Part shown: positions 1 to 6,830 of the stretch, in pieces
How positions within the stretch are numbered: position 1 is the first letter of the stretch
Layout of the letters: each line of letters starts with the position of its first letter
DNA from: an uncultured Alphaproteobacteria bacterium
Lineage (GTDB): Bacteria > Pseudomonadota > Alphaproteobacteria > Caulobacterales > Parvularculaceae
Reading direction: 5' to 3'
Assembly: GCA_938003575.1 (NCBI GenBank)
Contig: CALKYG010000126.1
Span: forward strand, 1-9,939
Length of the DNA: 9,939 bases
The notes under the pieces: generated by a model
What the model was told of the DNA's origin: nothing
Seen by the model: the letters and a program-made list of their open reading frames with translations, nothing else
Databases searched by the model: none
Made by a program: the position numbers and the translations under genes

Positions 1-293
1 CGACGCTTCAGAACGGGAGCCGGAACGGCGCCGGCCCGTGGCGGGCGCGATTTGGGTATTACGCCCAGATCTCGCTAACCGTTTTCTGCATCGGCGGCGC
101 GTCGACATCGCTGGAAATGTGGGACGGCTATTTGATCTTGATCGCGCTTATCGCGGGCGTCAGCCGAATGCCCGCCAACGTCTTGAGAAATGAACAGGCG
201 ACAAGGCGACGATATAGCTGGCGCGCCGATGCGCGCGGCGCCGGCGGGCCGCCGGTCTCCCCGCCTGAGCGCTTGAAAGCGCTCACCCTCTAG
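1..293 (+). CDS. C-terminal fragment of an unrecognised membrane protein (5' end outside the window)
   Basis: An open frame enters from the left edge (first full codon at position 3), runs 96 codons and stops at TAG 291-293. About three quarters of its codons end in G or C, better than the other + frames, and this supports coding. Two hydrophobic stretches are visible, at about residues 19-33 (YYAQISLTVFCIGGA) and 43-56 (DGYLILIALIAGVS). They are followed by a basic, Gly/Pro-rich tail that would lie outside the membrane. This looks like the end of a polytopic inner-membrane protein. I do not recognise the family; a polysaccharide polymerase or ligase-type C-terminus is conceivable, but nothing diagnostic is seen. 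The stop codon overlaps that of the convergent CDF gene by two bases (291-292). Because only the last part is present, function cannot be assigned. Confidence 0.55.
   Translation, partial: TLQNGSRNGAGPWRARFGYYAQISLTVFCIGGASTSLEMWDGYLILIALIAGVSRMPANVLRNEQATRRRYSWRADARGAGGPPVSPPERLKALTL
266..285. terminator. Perfect 9-bp inverted repeat at a convergent gene end, candidate bidirectional terminator
   Basis: TGAGCGCTT (266-274) and AAGCGCTCA (277-285) are exact reverse complements separated by only GA, so the folded form would have about 7-8 bp and a tight loop. It lies 4 bases past the CDF stop on the - strand and just before the stop of the + strand fragment. No T-run follows in either direction, so it is not a canonical intrinsic terminator. 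It could still act as a shared transcript-end or RNA-stabilising hairpin. Confidence 0.35.
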
Positions 294-1288
294 TGAACTG
301 CGTGAAGACGAACGCCGTGCCCATTGCCGCGATTGCGTCCGCCATGGTCGACGTCGTGACCGTGATCGCCGCCATCCCCGGCGCCGTGATCGGGGCAAGC
401 GCATCCCGCCTCAATCTGGATCGTCGAATCGCGAATGCCGAAATGATTTTCAAGGCGCGCTTTCAACCCGCGAAGCGCCTCGTCGGCCGCCGCCCCGGTT
501 CGAATTCTGGCATGCATGGTGAGGCGCAGCTGGTCCGGCGTAAGCTGCGAAATCTTGATGTTGTGAACGTCCTCAACGTCGGGACTTGATGCGACAAGAT
601 CGTCTGCAATCGCTTCCGCATCGAGGTGGTGCGGCGCGCCCTCCAGCAGAATGTGAGTGGTCTCCTTCAACAGCTTGTAGGCCGACCGCGCGATCAGAAC
701 GGCGACAAGCACTGAAAGAATCGGGTCGATCCGCGTAAAGCCGGTCTGCCAGATTATGATAGCGGCGATGACCGCAGCAATCGAACCGAGCAAATCGCTC
801 GCAACGTGCAGCATTGCACCCTTGATGTTTATGTTGTGCTCGCCTGCGCGGTGCAGGAGCCGGAACGCGATGCCGTTTGCGGCAAGACCGAGCGACGCGA
901 CGACAAGCATCGGCGCCCAGGAGACTTCAATCGGCTGAATTGCGCGGCGAACGGCTTCGAACACAATCCATGACATCAGGGCGATCAGCGCAATGCCGTT
1001 CACGAACGCCGCGAGCACCTGCATGCGCCGATACCCGAAATGCAGCTTATTGTTCGCGGGCCGCGACGACATCCAGTGAGCGCTCGCCGCCAGCGCCAGC
1101 GCAAACGCGTCAGTCATCATGTGCGCGGCGTCCGCAAGCAGCGCCAGAGACCCGGAGATCACCCCGCCCACAACCTCAACGACCATGAAGACCACGATGA
1201 CAAGGAAGGCGGCGATCAGCCGCCGGCCGTCAGCGCTGTGCCGAGCGTGAACTTCCCTTATCGAATGGTCATGGCCGCAGCCGGTCAT
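290..1288 (-). CDS. Cation diffusion facilitator (CDF) family metal efflux transporter, CzcD/ZitB-like
   Basis: This 332-residue inner-membrane antiporter probably exports Zn2+ (perhaps Cd2+ or Co2+) in exchange for protons. The CDF signature SGSLALLADAAHMMTD is at residues 45-60. The transport-site pairs are H56/D60 in TM2 and H161/D165 (HVASD) in TM5, the pattern of zinc-type CDFs. Six membrane segments lie at roughly 22-43, 47-70, 88-110, 124-145, 159-180 and 187-201. A cytoplasmic ferredoxin-like domain follows (about 208-293, with LLEGAP and the VHNIKISQLTPD strand). Both ends are metal-ligand rich: an N-terminal GCGHDH and a tail from about 296 with CAC and many His/Asp. The length is typical. 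ATG at 1286-1288 is preceded by AGGTAGGA. The gene is divergent from a ZIP importer gene. The family call is firm; the metal preference is inferred from the His/Asp sites. Confidence 0.95.
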   Translation of the reverse strand: MTGCGHDHSIREVHARHSADGRRLIAAFLVIVVFMVVEVVGGVISGSLALLADAAHMMTDAFALALAASAHWMSSRPANNKLHFGYRRMQVLAAFVNGIALIALMSWIVFEAVRRAIQPIEVSWAPMLVVASLGLAANGIAFRLLHRAGEHNINIKGAMLHVASDLLGSIAAVIAAIIIWQTGFTRIDPILSVLVAVLIARSAYKLLKETTHILLEGAPHHLDAEAIADDLVASSPDVEDVHNIKISQLTPDQLRLTMHARIRTGAAADEALRGLKARLENHFGIRDSTIQIEAGCACPDHGAGDGGDHGHDVDHGGRNRGNGHGVRLHAVH

Positions 1289-1566
1289 GCCTATCCTACC
1301 TGCCGGAATGCTTGCAAATTCAACGGTAAATCGCCCCGCATAGTTAAGCCCCCGCCGCGCGCCTGAGCAAGCCGAATATGGACGGCGGGTAACTTTTTAT
1401 GTGGATTGACCGCAACAAACCCGCATTTTGCAGAGCCGGCCTAGTGACGTGATAACATAAGGGCTGCTAAGCCTGCGACATGCTGGCAGGGTGCCGGCGA
1501 CGCGCCCCGGTGAGACGCGGGACGCCAGGGGTTCGGTTGCGTGGGAAGACAGGGGGCGGCGCAAGC
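1289..1566. promoter_or_regulatory. Divergent intergenic region between the CDF exporter and ZIP importer genes
   Basis: About 280 bp must hold the promoters of both metal transporter genes. For the CDF gene, a weak sigma70-like pair is visible on the - strand: TTGCTC (1365-1370) and TTAACT (1342-1347), 17 bp apart. For the + strand, TTGACC (1406-1411) and an AT-rich patch TGATAACATAA (1450-1460) are the only promoter-like elements, and they are not well spaced. The patch contains GATAACAT, which resembles half of a Zur/Fur-type site, but there is no convincing dyad. A stem of 7 bp with one G-U (1482-1488/1492-1498) lies in the presumed ZIP leader. No classical MerR-type operator could be identified. 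Confidence 0.3.
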
Positions 1567-2307
1567 GTGTTTGAGCTTGGGAACATAGCGCCGGGAGTGC
1601 TCGCGAGTCTTGCGGCGGCCGCCGTAAGCACCGTTGGGCTTTTGTCCATGGCGGCGCTTGGCGACTGGGGCAAGCGGCACAGCGCATATTTTTCCGCCTA
1701 TGCGATCGGCGTGATGCTGGTCGCCGTCCTGTTTCATTTGACGCCGGAGGCGCTCAGCTATTCCACAAGCGCGTGGCGCTCAATCGCGGGCGGTTTCGCT
1801 GGAATGCTCGTCCTCGGCTACGGCCTCCGTCTCCTGTCGCACAACAGCCGCAACGGCCACGGCGTCGCCATCGGGTACGCATCGATTGTCGCCCTCGGTT
1901 TTCATTCATTCGTCGACGGACTGATTTACGAGGCGACCTACCACGCAGAACTCTTCACGGGTTCGCTCGCGACCGCCGGGCTTCTTCTCCATGAATTCCC
2001 GGAAGGCGTGATCGCCTATTTCCTCGCGCGCGATGCGGGCCTCGACAAGGTCAGGTCGACCGCGTGGGCGTTTATTTCAGCATCCTTGACGACGGTCGCT
2101 GGCGCCGTCATCGCCAGCGCTTTCATTGAAAACGTGAAGTCGCTTCCGCTCGGGCCTCTGCTCGGACTGACGGCGGGGGGGCTCATTTACATCATGGTCT
2201 TTCATCTCGGACCGCATGCGAGCCTCACTCCGAACCGGCGCGGCTATCTGGTGGCGAGCGCGGGCGTCGTGACCGCACTCGCAGCCCTGATCTTCAGGCA
2301 CATTTGA
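1567..2307 (+). CDS. ZIP family metal transporter (probable zinc importer)
   Basis: This is an inner-membrane transporter of the ZIP family, which brings Zn2+ or related divalent metals into the cytoplasm. It has 246 residues and eight hydrophobic segments, as expected. From the chosen start, the diagnostic motifs are HSFVDG in TM4 (H113, D117) and HEFPEG in TM5 (H142, E143, E146), which form the binuclear metal site. TM2 carries FHLTPEA, and the TM3-TM4 loop is short with two His (SHNSRNGHG). I chose GTG at 1567 because AGGGGGC (1551-1557) precedes it and TM1 then begins near the N-terminus. In-frame ATG 1480 and GTG 1510 would add 29 or 19 residues of Arg/Gly-rich sequence that fits no ZIP N-terminus. 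The stop lies 7 bp from the stop of the convergent lipoprotein gene. It could be ZupT/GufA-like; the exact subfamily is not resolved. Confidence 0.9.
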   Translation: MFELGNIAPGVLASLAAAAVSTVGLLSMAALGDWGKRHSAYFSAYAIGVMLVAVLFHLTPEALSYSTSAWRSIAGGFAGMLVLGYGLRLLSHNSRNGHGVAIGYASIVALGFHSFVDGLIYEATYHAELFTGSLATAGLLLHEFPEGVIAYFLARDAGLDKVRSTAWAFISASLTTVAGAVIASAFIENVKSLPLGPLLGLTAGGLIYIMVFHLGPHASLTPNRRGYLVASAGVVTALAALIFRHI

Positions 2308-2314
2308 CAATTTC

Positions 2315-2791
2315 TTATGAGCGGCATCCGGCGACGCCAGCAGCCGGAATGACGGTCCGCCATCCGCCGGGCGACTCAATCGTCACGAGGCCGCGTTCGA
2401 GATAGCTTCCGCCGTCGAAGCCGAGAGCGAATCTCACCCTGACATCCGCCGTCATTTTTTCAGAGGCGAGCTTTTGCTCCTCAAACACGCCAAAGCCTGC
2501 CGCGCCGCCGGTCTCAATGACCGAGAACTTGAGCAGCTTGCCGTTGACGACCATTTCAGCCCCCTTCCCCGCGATCACTTTGAGGATCGGCGTCGGCTGA
2601 TCCGCCTCTAGCGTCCACAGGATCATGCCGCATTCGCCTTTCGGCAGAGAAGCGTCGGCGAGCGCGCCGACGATCGCGTCTCCGTCCCCGCTGGGCGCGG
2701 CTGTGACGCTCCGGACGCCGCCGTCCCTTCCCGAAGACGAACAGGCGCAGATCGCAAGCGATGCGACCGCAACAGCCAGACGCATCGTCAT
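2315..2791 (-). CDS. Predicted lipoprotein encoded as the last gene of the T2SS operon
   Basis: This 158-residue protein starts with a short signal sequence ending in ICAC, an acceptable lipobox that would place the lipidated Cys at residue 17. A Ser/Gly/Asp-rich linker (18-45) follows, then a compact domain (about 48-157). That domain has CGMILW near its start, an alternating beta-type pattern (VVNGKLLKFSVIE, DVRVRFALGF, GLVTIES), and GGWRTVIPAAGVAGC at the end. C54 and C156 bracket the domain and could form a disulfide. Its ATG overlaps the gspN TGA (ATGA, 2788-2791), and it has its own AAAGGA about 9 bases upstream, so it belongs to the gsp operon. I do not recognise a named family. A role as an accessory or pilotin-like factor for the secretion system is only an inference from position and lipidation. 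ATG at residue 3 is an alternative start. Confidence 0.85.
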   Translation of the reverse strand: MTMRLAVAVASLAICACSSSGRDGGVRSVTAAPSGDGDAIVGALADASLPKGECGMILWTLEADQPTPILKVIAGKGAEMVVNGKLLKFSVIETGGAAGFGVFEEQKLASEKMTADVRVRFALGFDGGSYLERGLVTIESPGGWRTVIPAAGVAGCRS

Positions 2792-3564
2792 GAGCTTATT
2801 CCTTTCAATTGGCCCGCCGCCTTCAGCATAAGCTGCGCGTCGTCGCCTTCAAAGCCGATGCTTCGCAGCATGACGCCGAATTCGGGACGGACCGATGCCG
2901 CCGTCACTGTAATGGAATAGGCCATTTGCGGCGTCACGGCGGCCGAAAGCGTCAACCGCCCGGCGCGATTCCCGCCGGAAAGACTGAGGGACAGCGACCC
3001 TTCAGGGCATTCAATCGGCCCCTCAAGCGTCAGCGGCTCCTGCGACCACTGCCGGGACAAGCCGTCAAGCATGTTGGTTGAAAGGCTCGCGTCCACAGCC
3101 GCGCAGCGCCGGCTTCCAAAGGAGATTTTCTTCGCCCTGACGATCGCCTCTCCCTGATAGGGGACGCCGAAAAACGTGTATCGGCGTATCGACGCGAGAT
3201 TGAAGCGGACCGATAGATCGCCGATCGAATAGGCGCCGGGGCCGACCGCAATTCGGCCTTTTCCAGTCAGCGCGCCGCCATCCGCTGAAAGATCCGCCGC
3301 GAGCTTCCCGGTCAGGGCGTGAAGGGGCGCGAGGCGATAATTGATCCGTCCGAGACGAATATCGTTGACATACACGTCTTCAAGCGTCCCTCGCCAGACG
3401 GTGCCGTTCGCCCCGCCGATCTGCGCCTGCGGGACGCTTGCTCCGACCGCCGACGCAAGCAGGCTCGCCGGCGCAGTCGCAACCGATGCGCAAAGAAACA
3501 CCGCCGCGCCCGCAAACCAGAGCGGGCGATTTTCATGGGCGAAAACGGCGGCGACCGGCTTCAT
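2788..3564 (-). CDS. gspN: Type II secretion system protein N
   Basis: GspN is an accessory inner-membrane component of the T2SS, present in only some systems, with most of its mass in the periplasm. The 258 residues start with a short cytoplasmic segment and a single membrane anchor (about 14-33). A periplasmic domain follows with the family hallmark GTVWRG (54-59). Next come the LGRINYRL strand, an LAPLHALTGKLAADLS segment and repeated Gly-containing beta strands. C154 and C186 are spaced as a likely disulfide. The length is normal for GspN. ATG overlaps the gspM TGA as ATGA (3561-3564). There is no good Shine-Dalgarno sequence upstream, so expression probably depends on translational coupling to gspM. 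The family call rests on motif, size and operon position. Confidence 0.88.
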   Translation of the reverse strand: MKPVAAVFAHENRPLWFAGAAVFLCASVATAPASLLASAVGASVPQAQIGGANGTVWRGTLEDVYVNDIRLGRINYRLAPLHALTGKLAADLSADGGALTGKGRIAVGPGAYSIGDLSVRFNLASIRRYTFFGVPYQGEAIVRAKKISFGSRRCAAVDASLSTNMLDGLSRQWSQEPLTLEGPIECPEGSLSLSLSGGNRAGRLTLSAAVTPQMAYSITVTAASVRPEFGVMLRSIGFEGDDAQLMLKAAGQLKGISS

Positions 3565-4034
3565 TTCGCAGCGCGCCGCACGAGCGTGAGCTGCGCCTGC
3601 GCCTCTTCGCCGGACGGGCTGCGCGCGATATCAGCGGAAGCGACAGTGACGCCGTACCGCGTTTCCAATGCGCGAAGCCATGCGAAGAGCTTGTCCGGCG
3701 GCGCGGCGACATTCGCTTCAACCGCGCCGTCGGCCCGCGCGTTCCGATAGTTTACCGCGATTGCATACTCGGCGGTCGTCTGGGTGAGGACGTTCTGAAG
3801 CGGCGTTTCGAGATCGACGCCCGCAGCGGCCGCAGCGACGCCCGCCGATGAGCTCGCTTCGGAAACGAGGCGATAAAGGTCTTCCGCGCGGTTGCGCCGT
3901 TGAGCCTGTTCGTTCCGCCAGGCTGCGGCCGGCGCAATGACAAGCTGAAGGATAATGACCGCCGCCGCCAGCGCGGCGCCGACGCCCACGAAAATCTTCT
4001 CTCTGTCTGAAAGGCGGTTCCAGACTTCCTTCAT
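3561..4034 (-). CDS. gspM: Type II secretion system protein M
   Basis: GspM is a bitopic inner-membrane protein that partners GspL in the assembly platform. It has 157 residues, the usual size. The N-terminus VWNRLSDREKIFVGVGA has the family pattern W-x-x-L-S-x-R-E-K directly before the single membrane segment (about 15-34). An Ala- and Arg-rich helix with coiled-coil character (about 38-72) follows. The periplasmic ferredoxin-like domain contains the conserved DKLFAWLRALETRYGVTV stretch (114-131). ATG overlaps the gspL stop as ATGA (4031-4034) and is preceded by GAGGA. Sequence conservation is always low in GspM, so the N-terminal pattern, the topology and the position between gspL and gspN carry the call. 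Confidence 0.9.
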   Translation of the reverse strand: MKEVWNRLSDREKIFVGVGAALAAAVIILQLVIAPAAAWRNEQAQRRNRAEDLYRLVSEASSSAGVAAAAAGVDLETPLQNVLTQTTAEYAIAVNYRNARADGAVEANVAAPPDKLFAWLRALETRYGVTVASADIARSPSGEEAQAQLTLVRRAAK

Positions 4035-5227
4035 TTCGTCCTCGCCGACATTTCACCGATCCACGCATCGCCTGAGCGCCGGTACCCGCCGCTGTCGATT
4101 GCGGCGAGTCCCTGCGCCTCCAGCGAGGCCCTGAAAGCCTCAATCCCGGCGTCGGTGCTGCTCCGTATGCTGAATAGATATTGCCCGCGCGCGCCGTCGT
4201 AACGGATGCGGTCGATCGCAACGCCGTCATTTCCTTCCAGGCTGGACGCAAGACGCCCCGACATTTCGAGGAACGACGCGGCCTTCACTCCGTCAGCAAG
4301 CATCTGGCGCGAGTGCGCGCGTATGTCGCCGCCGGCGAATGTCGGAAACGCCGCGCGATGCATCGCGCCCGCCGATTCCTCATATATTTTCGCAACGCGG
4401 GCATCCTTAAGGCCGCTGGCGGCCGCCGAAACGACTGCGGCGGCGGCAAGTCCCGCGGCGAGCAGGCCGACCCGTTTGTAGGGGCCCGCATTGAAAAGGC
4501 GAGGCGCTCGCCTCCGAAACGCGCCGCTGAGCAGATTGACCGGCGGCGGCTTCACGCTAAGCGCAGCGCCGAAAATCGCCAATATGCCGCCCGCCGGCGG
4601 CAGGCGCCTGAATTCAACCGGCCGCGCGCTCCAGCCTGAAGCGATATCCTGCGGGCCGTAGAAGATAACACCCGCTTCGCCGGACGCCTCGATCAGCGCT
4701 GGGACGGCGACGGCGGCGAGGTCCGTCTCTGCGGCGAAACCTGCTGCGCCCCGCGAAGCGATTACACGGCCTTCATCCGCGACGAGAACAACCGTCGACG
4801 AAGAGCCGCCGATAACGGCGAAGTCGGCGCACATTTCTGCGACCGCGACGCCCGCCGCATCGAAAGCGCCCAGCCATTCCTCGATGACCGACTTCGAGAT
4901 CGCCAGAGCAGAACGAGGTTCGCCGGCTGAAACGACGATATGGAGATCGGAAACGGGCTCCGCGAGCTCGTCTTCCAGAAGCAGCGTCGCAGCAGCGATC
5001 ATTTTCGAAGAGTTTCTCTGCGGCGCCGCGAATTCGCGCACGGCAATCTGCTCGCCGCGCAAAACTGCAACGAGACGAGCGCCGCTGTCGAACCGGCCTG
5101 CTATCGACGATAGAGCCGCCACGTTTTCCACGCGGCCGGATTCAACAAGTGAGCCGGACGCAAAGGCGCCCCACAGGACGGGCGCCAGCGGCGTTTCTCC
5201 GGTCTTGAAGACGACGAGGTCGGTCAA
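4031..5227 (-). CDS. gspL: Type II secretion system protein L
   Basis: GspL links the cytoplasmic ATPase GspE to the inner-membrane platform. The 398 residues comprise an actin-like cytoplasmic domain (about 1-235), one membrane segment (about 253-271) and a periplasmic ferredoxin-like domain (about 310-395). The LLLEDELAEPVSDLH stretch (82-96) and NLLSGAF (231-237) just before the membrane are typical GspL landmarks. The start is TTG at 5225-5227. It overlaps the gspK TGA as TTGA (5224-5227) and is preceded by GGAGAAGA about 6 bases away; no in-frame ATG near the conserved N-terminus would do better. The length matches the family. The non-ATG start, coupled to gspK termination, probably keeps GspL level tied to upstream translation. 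Confidence 0.93.
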   Translation of the reverse strand: MTDLVVFKTGETPLAPVLWGAFASGSLVESGRVENVAALSSIAGRFDSGARLVAVLRGEQIAVREFAAPQRNSSKMIAAATLLLEDELAEPVSDLHIVVSAGEPRSALAISKSVIEEWLGAFDAAGVAVAEMCADFAVIGGSSSTVVLVADEGRVIASRGAAGFAAETDLAAVAVPALIEASGEAGVIFYGPQDIASGWSARPVEFRRLPPAGGILAIFGAALSVKPPPVNLLSGAFRRRAPRLFNAGPYKRVGLLAAGLAAAAVVSAAASGLKDARVAKIYEESAGAMHRAAFPTFAGGDIRAHSRQMLADGVKAASFLEMSGRLASSLEGNDGVAIDRIRYDGARGQYLFSIRSSTDAGIEAFRASLEAQGLAAIDSGGYRRSGDAWIGEMSARTK

Positions 5228-6183
5228 TAGTCTTCTCCGAGGGTGCGCGCGACGAGTCTTGGCGGCGAACCGGCCTTCACCTCAAACAGCAGCTTCTCTT
5301 CTACAACGAGACCGTTAACTTCAAGCCTTACGAGGGCTTCCACGTGATCGGAGACGACGGCAAGACCCGGCGTGACGTTCAGCGGCGGGCGAAGATCGGC
5401 CGTATTGGCGACGCCGCCCGGCGGCAGCGCGTTTATGGCGTCAGCGATCCGGCTCGTCGAGGCGCCGGCCTCAGGCGGCGCCAGCGCCGCCGCGAGCACG
5501 GCGTGCGCGTCCGCCCGGAGCAGGTTCGCATTGATGGTCGTCGGCGCGGTCTGATCCAGCGCGCAAAGGTACGGGCGGATCCGCCGGTAAAGCGATCTCG
5601 GCACGCGATCGAGCGCTTGAAGTTCGCTCACTGAATAAATCAGCTGGCCGCCGGTCCGGTAGGGAACCGGCAAACCGGTGTAGAACCCGTCCTCCGCGCC
5701 CTGCGGACGACTGACGGAATCGGTATCCATGTAATCAACAATCACATCGGCCAGGCGGTTTGCTTCACCGACGCCGAGGCCGACGCCGGTCATCAGACGA
5801 ACGAAGCGCTCAACGCCCGCGTTATTACCCTCGATCGACTCGTCGCTTTTCGACACCATTGAATTGATATTGAAACAGCGCGTTGCGTCGCGAAACATCA
5901 GCGTCGCTTTCCCCCCCTCCAGCGGGAGTTCGCGGGGGCCGCTGAAAAGCCCTTCGCCCGCCGCCATCTTGGTCGGCGCTGTCGCGAAATATTTTTCGAG
6001 CGCCTTCCGGGCGATCTCCTCACCGGCGGCCGCGTGCCAAAAGCTCGCCGAACGCATGCGGTCAGCGGCGCTGCGCGCAACGCTCGACGTGATGATGTTG
6101 GAGAGCGACAGGAGAATGAAGGCGAGCGTTGCGACGAGCAAAAGCACGACAATCAGGGCGGCGCCTTTCTGCCCTTTCATCAT
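5224..6183 (-). CDS. gspK: Type II secretion minor pseudopilin GspK
   Basis: GspK is the large minor pseudopilin that caps the pseudopilus tip with GspI and GspJ. It has 319 residues. The prepilin peptidase site is KGQKG followed by AALIVVLLL, cut after G7; the Glu at mature +5 is absent, as is normal for GspK. The body carries VDYMDTD (149-155), then GAED (162-165) and FYTGLPVPYRTG, the hallmark GspK region. TTINAN (215-220) is the usual start of the second helical part. C103 and C207 may pair. The start is the first of two tandem ATGs (ATGATG, 6183-6178): it overlaps the gspJ TGA as ATGA and has GGGGAG upstream. The frame is open farther upstream, but those residues are Arg-rich gspJ shadow. 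Acidic residues near 149-165 fit calcium binding known in the family. Confidence 0.95.
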   Translation of the reverse strand: MMKGQKGAALIVVLLLVATLAFILLSLSNIITSSVARSAADRMRSASFWHAAAGEEIARKALEKYFATAPTKMAAGEGLFSGPRELPLEGGKATLMFRDATRCFNINSMVSKSDESIEGNNAGVERFVRLMTGVGLGVGEANRLADVIVDYMDTDSVSRPQGAEDGFYTGLPVPYRTGGQLIYSVSELQALDRVPRSLYRRIRPYLCALDQTAPTTINANLLRADAHAVLAAALAPPEAGASTSRIADAINALPPGGVANTADLRPPLNVTPGLAVVSDHVEALVRLEVNGLVVEEKLLFEVKAGSPPRLVARTLGEDY

Positions 6184-6830
6184 TCGTTTCTCCCCAACCA
6201 GAACAATTGGTCGAGCCGTCCGAAGCGCTCCGTCGTAAGGGAAAGGCGCAACGCCGGCGGCGCGACGCCGACTGCGCCGGGCGCGGGCCACAATTCGACG
6301 AACTCCGGCCCGCTTGATGTCTCAAGCCCGGTTGCGAATGAGAGTTCCACCTCGGAGACGTTTGAAACGAGGATGCGGTCAGTTCGCGGCTGATCGCGGG
6401 CGTCGTCGAGATAGGGCCTGGTGCGGCGAACCAAGTCGTCGCCCTTCACCAGATACTCGACAGCCTGCAGTGTGGAGCGCGGCGCCCGGTCGTCCGGATT
6501 GACCCAGCCGCGACGGACGAAAACGAGCAGCGTCCTTTCGCCGTCCGCAGGCGGGCGGAACGAAAGCCCCGAGCCGCCGAGAAACGGCGCCGGAAGCAAG
6601 ACGCCGAATTCGTCCCGAACCGCGCGCGGCGCGACGTTTACGAGATCCTGTTTCAAGATCTGCCGCATCATCTGCATTTCACGAATATCGGCGTCGGCGC
6701 GTTCAAGCTGCTCTCGCCCTTCGACGGCCAGCCGGAGCGCATAGACGGCGGCGCTCGAAATCATCGCAAAGATCAGCAATGCGATAAGGAGTTCAGGCAG
6801 CGTCAGTCCCTTCTGCGAGCGGCGCATCAT
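6180..6830 (-). CDS. gspJ: Type II secretion minor pseudopilin GspJ
   Basis: GspJ is a minor pseudopilin of the tip complex with GspI and GspK. From the first of two tandem ATGs at 6830 it has 216 residues. The leader MMRRSQKG ends at the prepilin peptidase site, and the mature protein begins LTLPE with Glu at +5 (E13), followed by a hydrophobic helix to about residue 33. The body has FVRRGWVNPDD (104-114), LQAVEYLV (121-128) and LVRRTRPYLDD (133-143), the characteristic GspJ run. ATG overlaps the gspI TGA as ATGA (6827-6830), with GAGG about 9 bases upstream. The extra 40 residues possible upstream are Arg-rich and overlap gspI, so they are rejected. Size and motifs are normal. Confidence 0.95.
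   Translation of the reverse strand: MMRRSQKGLTLPELLIALLIFAMISSAAVYALRLAVEGREQLERADADIREMQMMRQILKQDLVNVAPRAVRDEFGVLLPAPFLGGSGLSFRPPADGERTLLVFVRRGWVNPDDRAPRSTLQAVEYLVKGDDLVRRTRPYLDDARDQPRTDRILVSNVSEVELSFATGLETSSGPEFVELWPAPGAVGVAPPALRLSLTTERFGRLDQLFWLGRNE

Noticed and set aside
75..404. Arg-rich open frame on the - strand over the left edge and the CDF 3' end
   Set aside because: The composition is that of an out-of-frame shadow; it overlaps two better-supported coding frames.
1444..1460. Possible Zur/Fur operator around GTGATAACATAA
   Set aside because: Only one half resembles such sites; the dyad symmetry is poor, so it is not listed as a separate operator.
1480..1566. N-terminal extension of the ZIP protein from ATG 1480
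   Set aside because: The added 29 residues are Arg/Gly-rich and unlike a ZIP N-terminus, while GTG 1567 has a good Shine-Dalgarno sequence.
2175..2181. Run of seven G in the ZIP gene as a possible phase-variation site
   Set aside because: A 7-base run is common in DNA of this composition and falls in ordinary Gly codons of an intact frame.
2327..2348. 6-bp inverted repeat TCCGGC/GCCGGA near the end of the T2SS operon
   Set aside because: It lies inside the lipoprotein coding region with a 10-base loop and no T-run in either direction, so it is not convincing as a terminator.
5911..5917. Run of seven C (G on the coding strand) in gspK
   Set aside because: Too short to suggest slippage control; the frame is intact and encodes the expected EGGK segment.
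6184..6291. N-terminal extension of gspK
   Set aside because: The prepilin leader must be short and end before the hydrophobic helix; the extension is Arg-rich and lies over the gspJ end.
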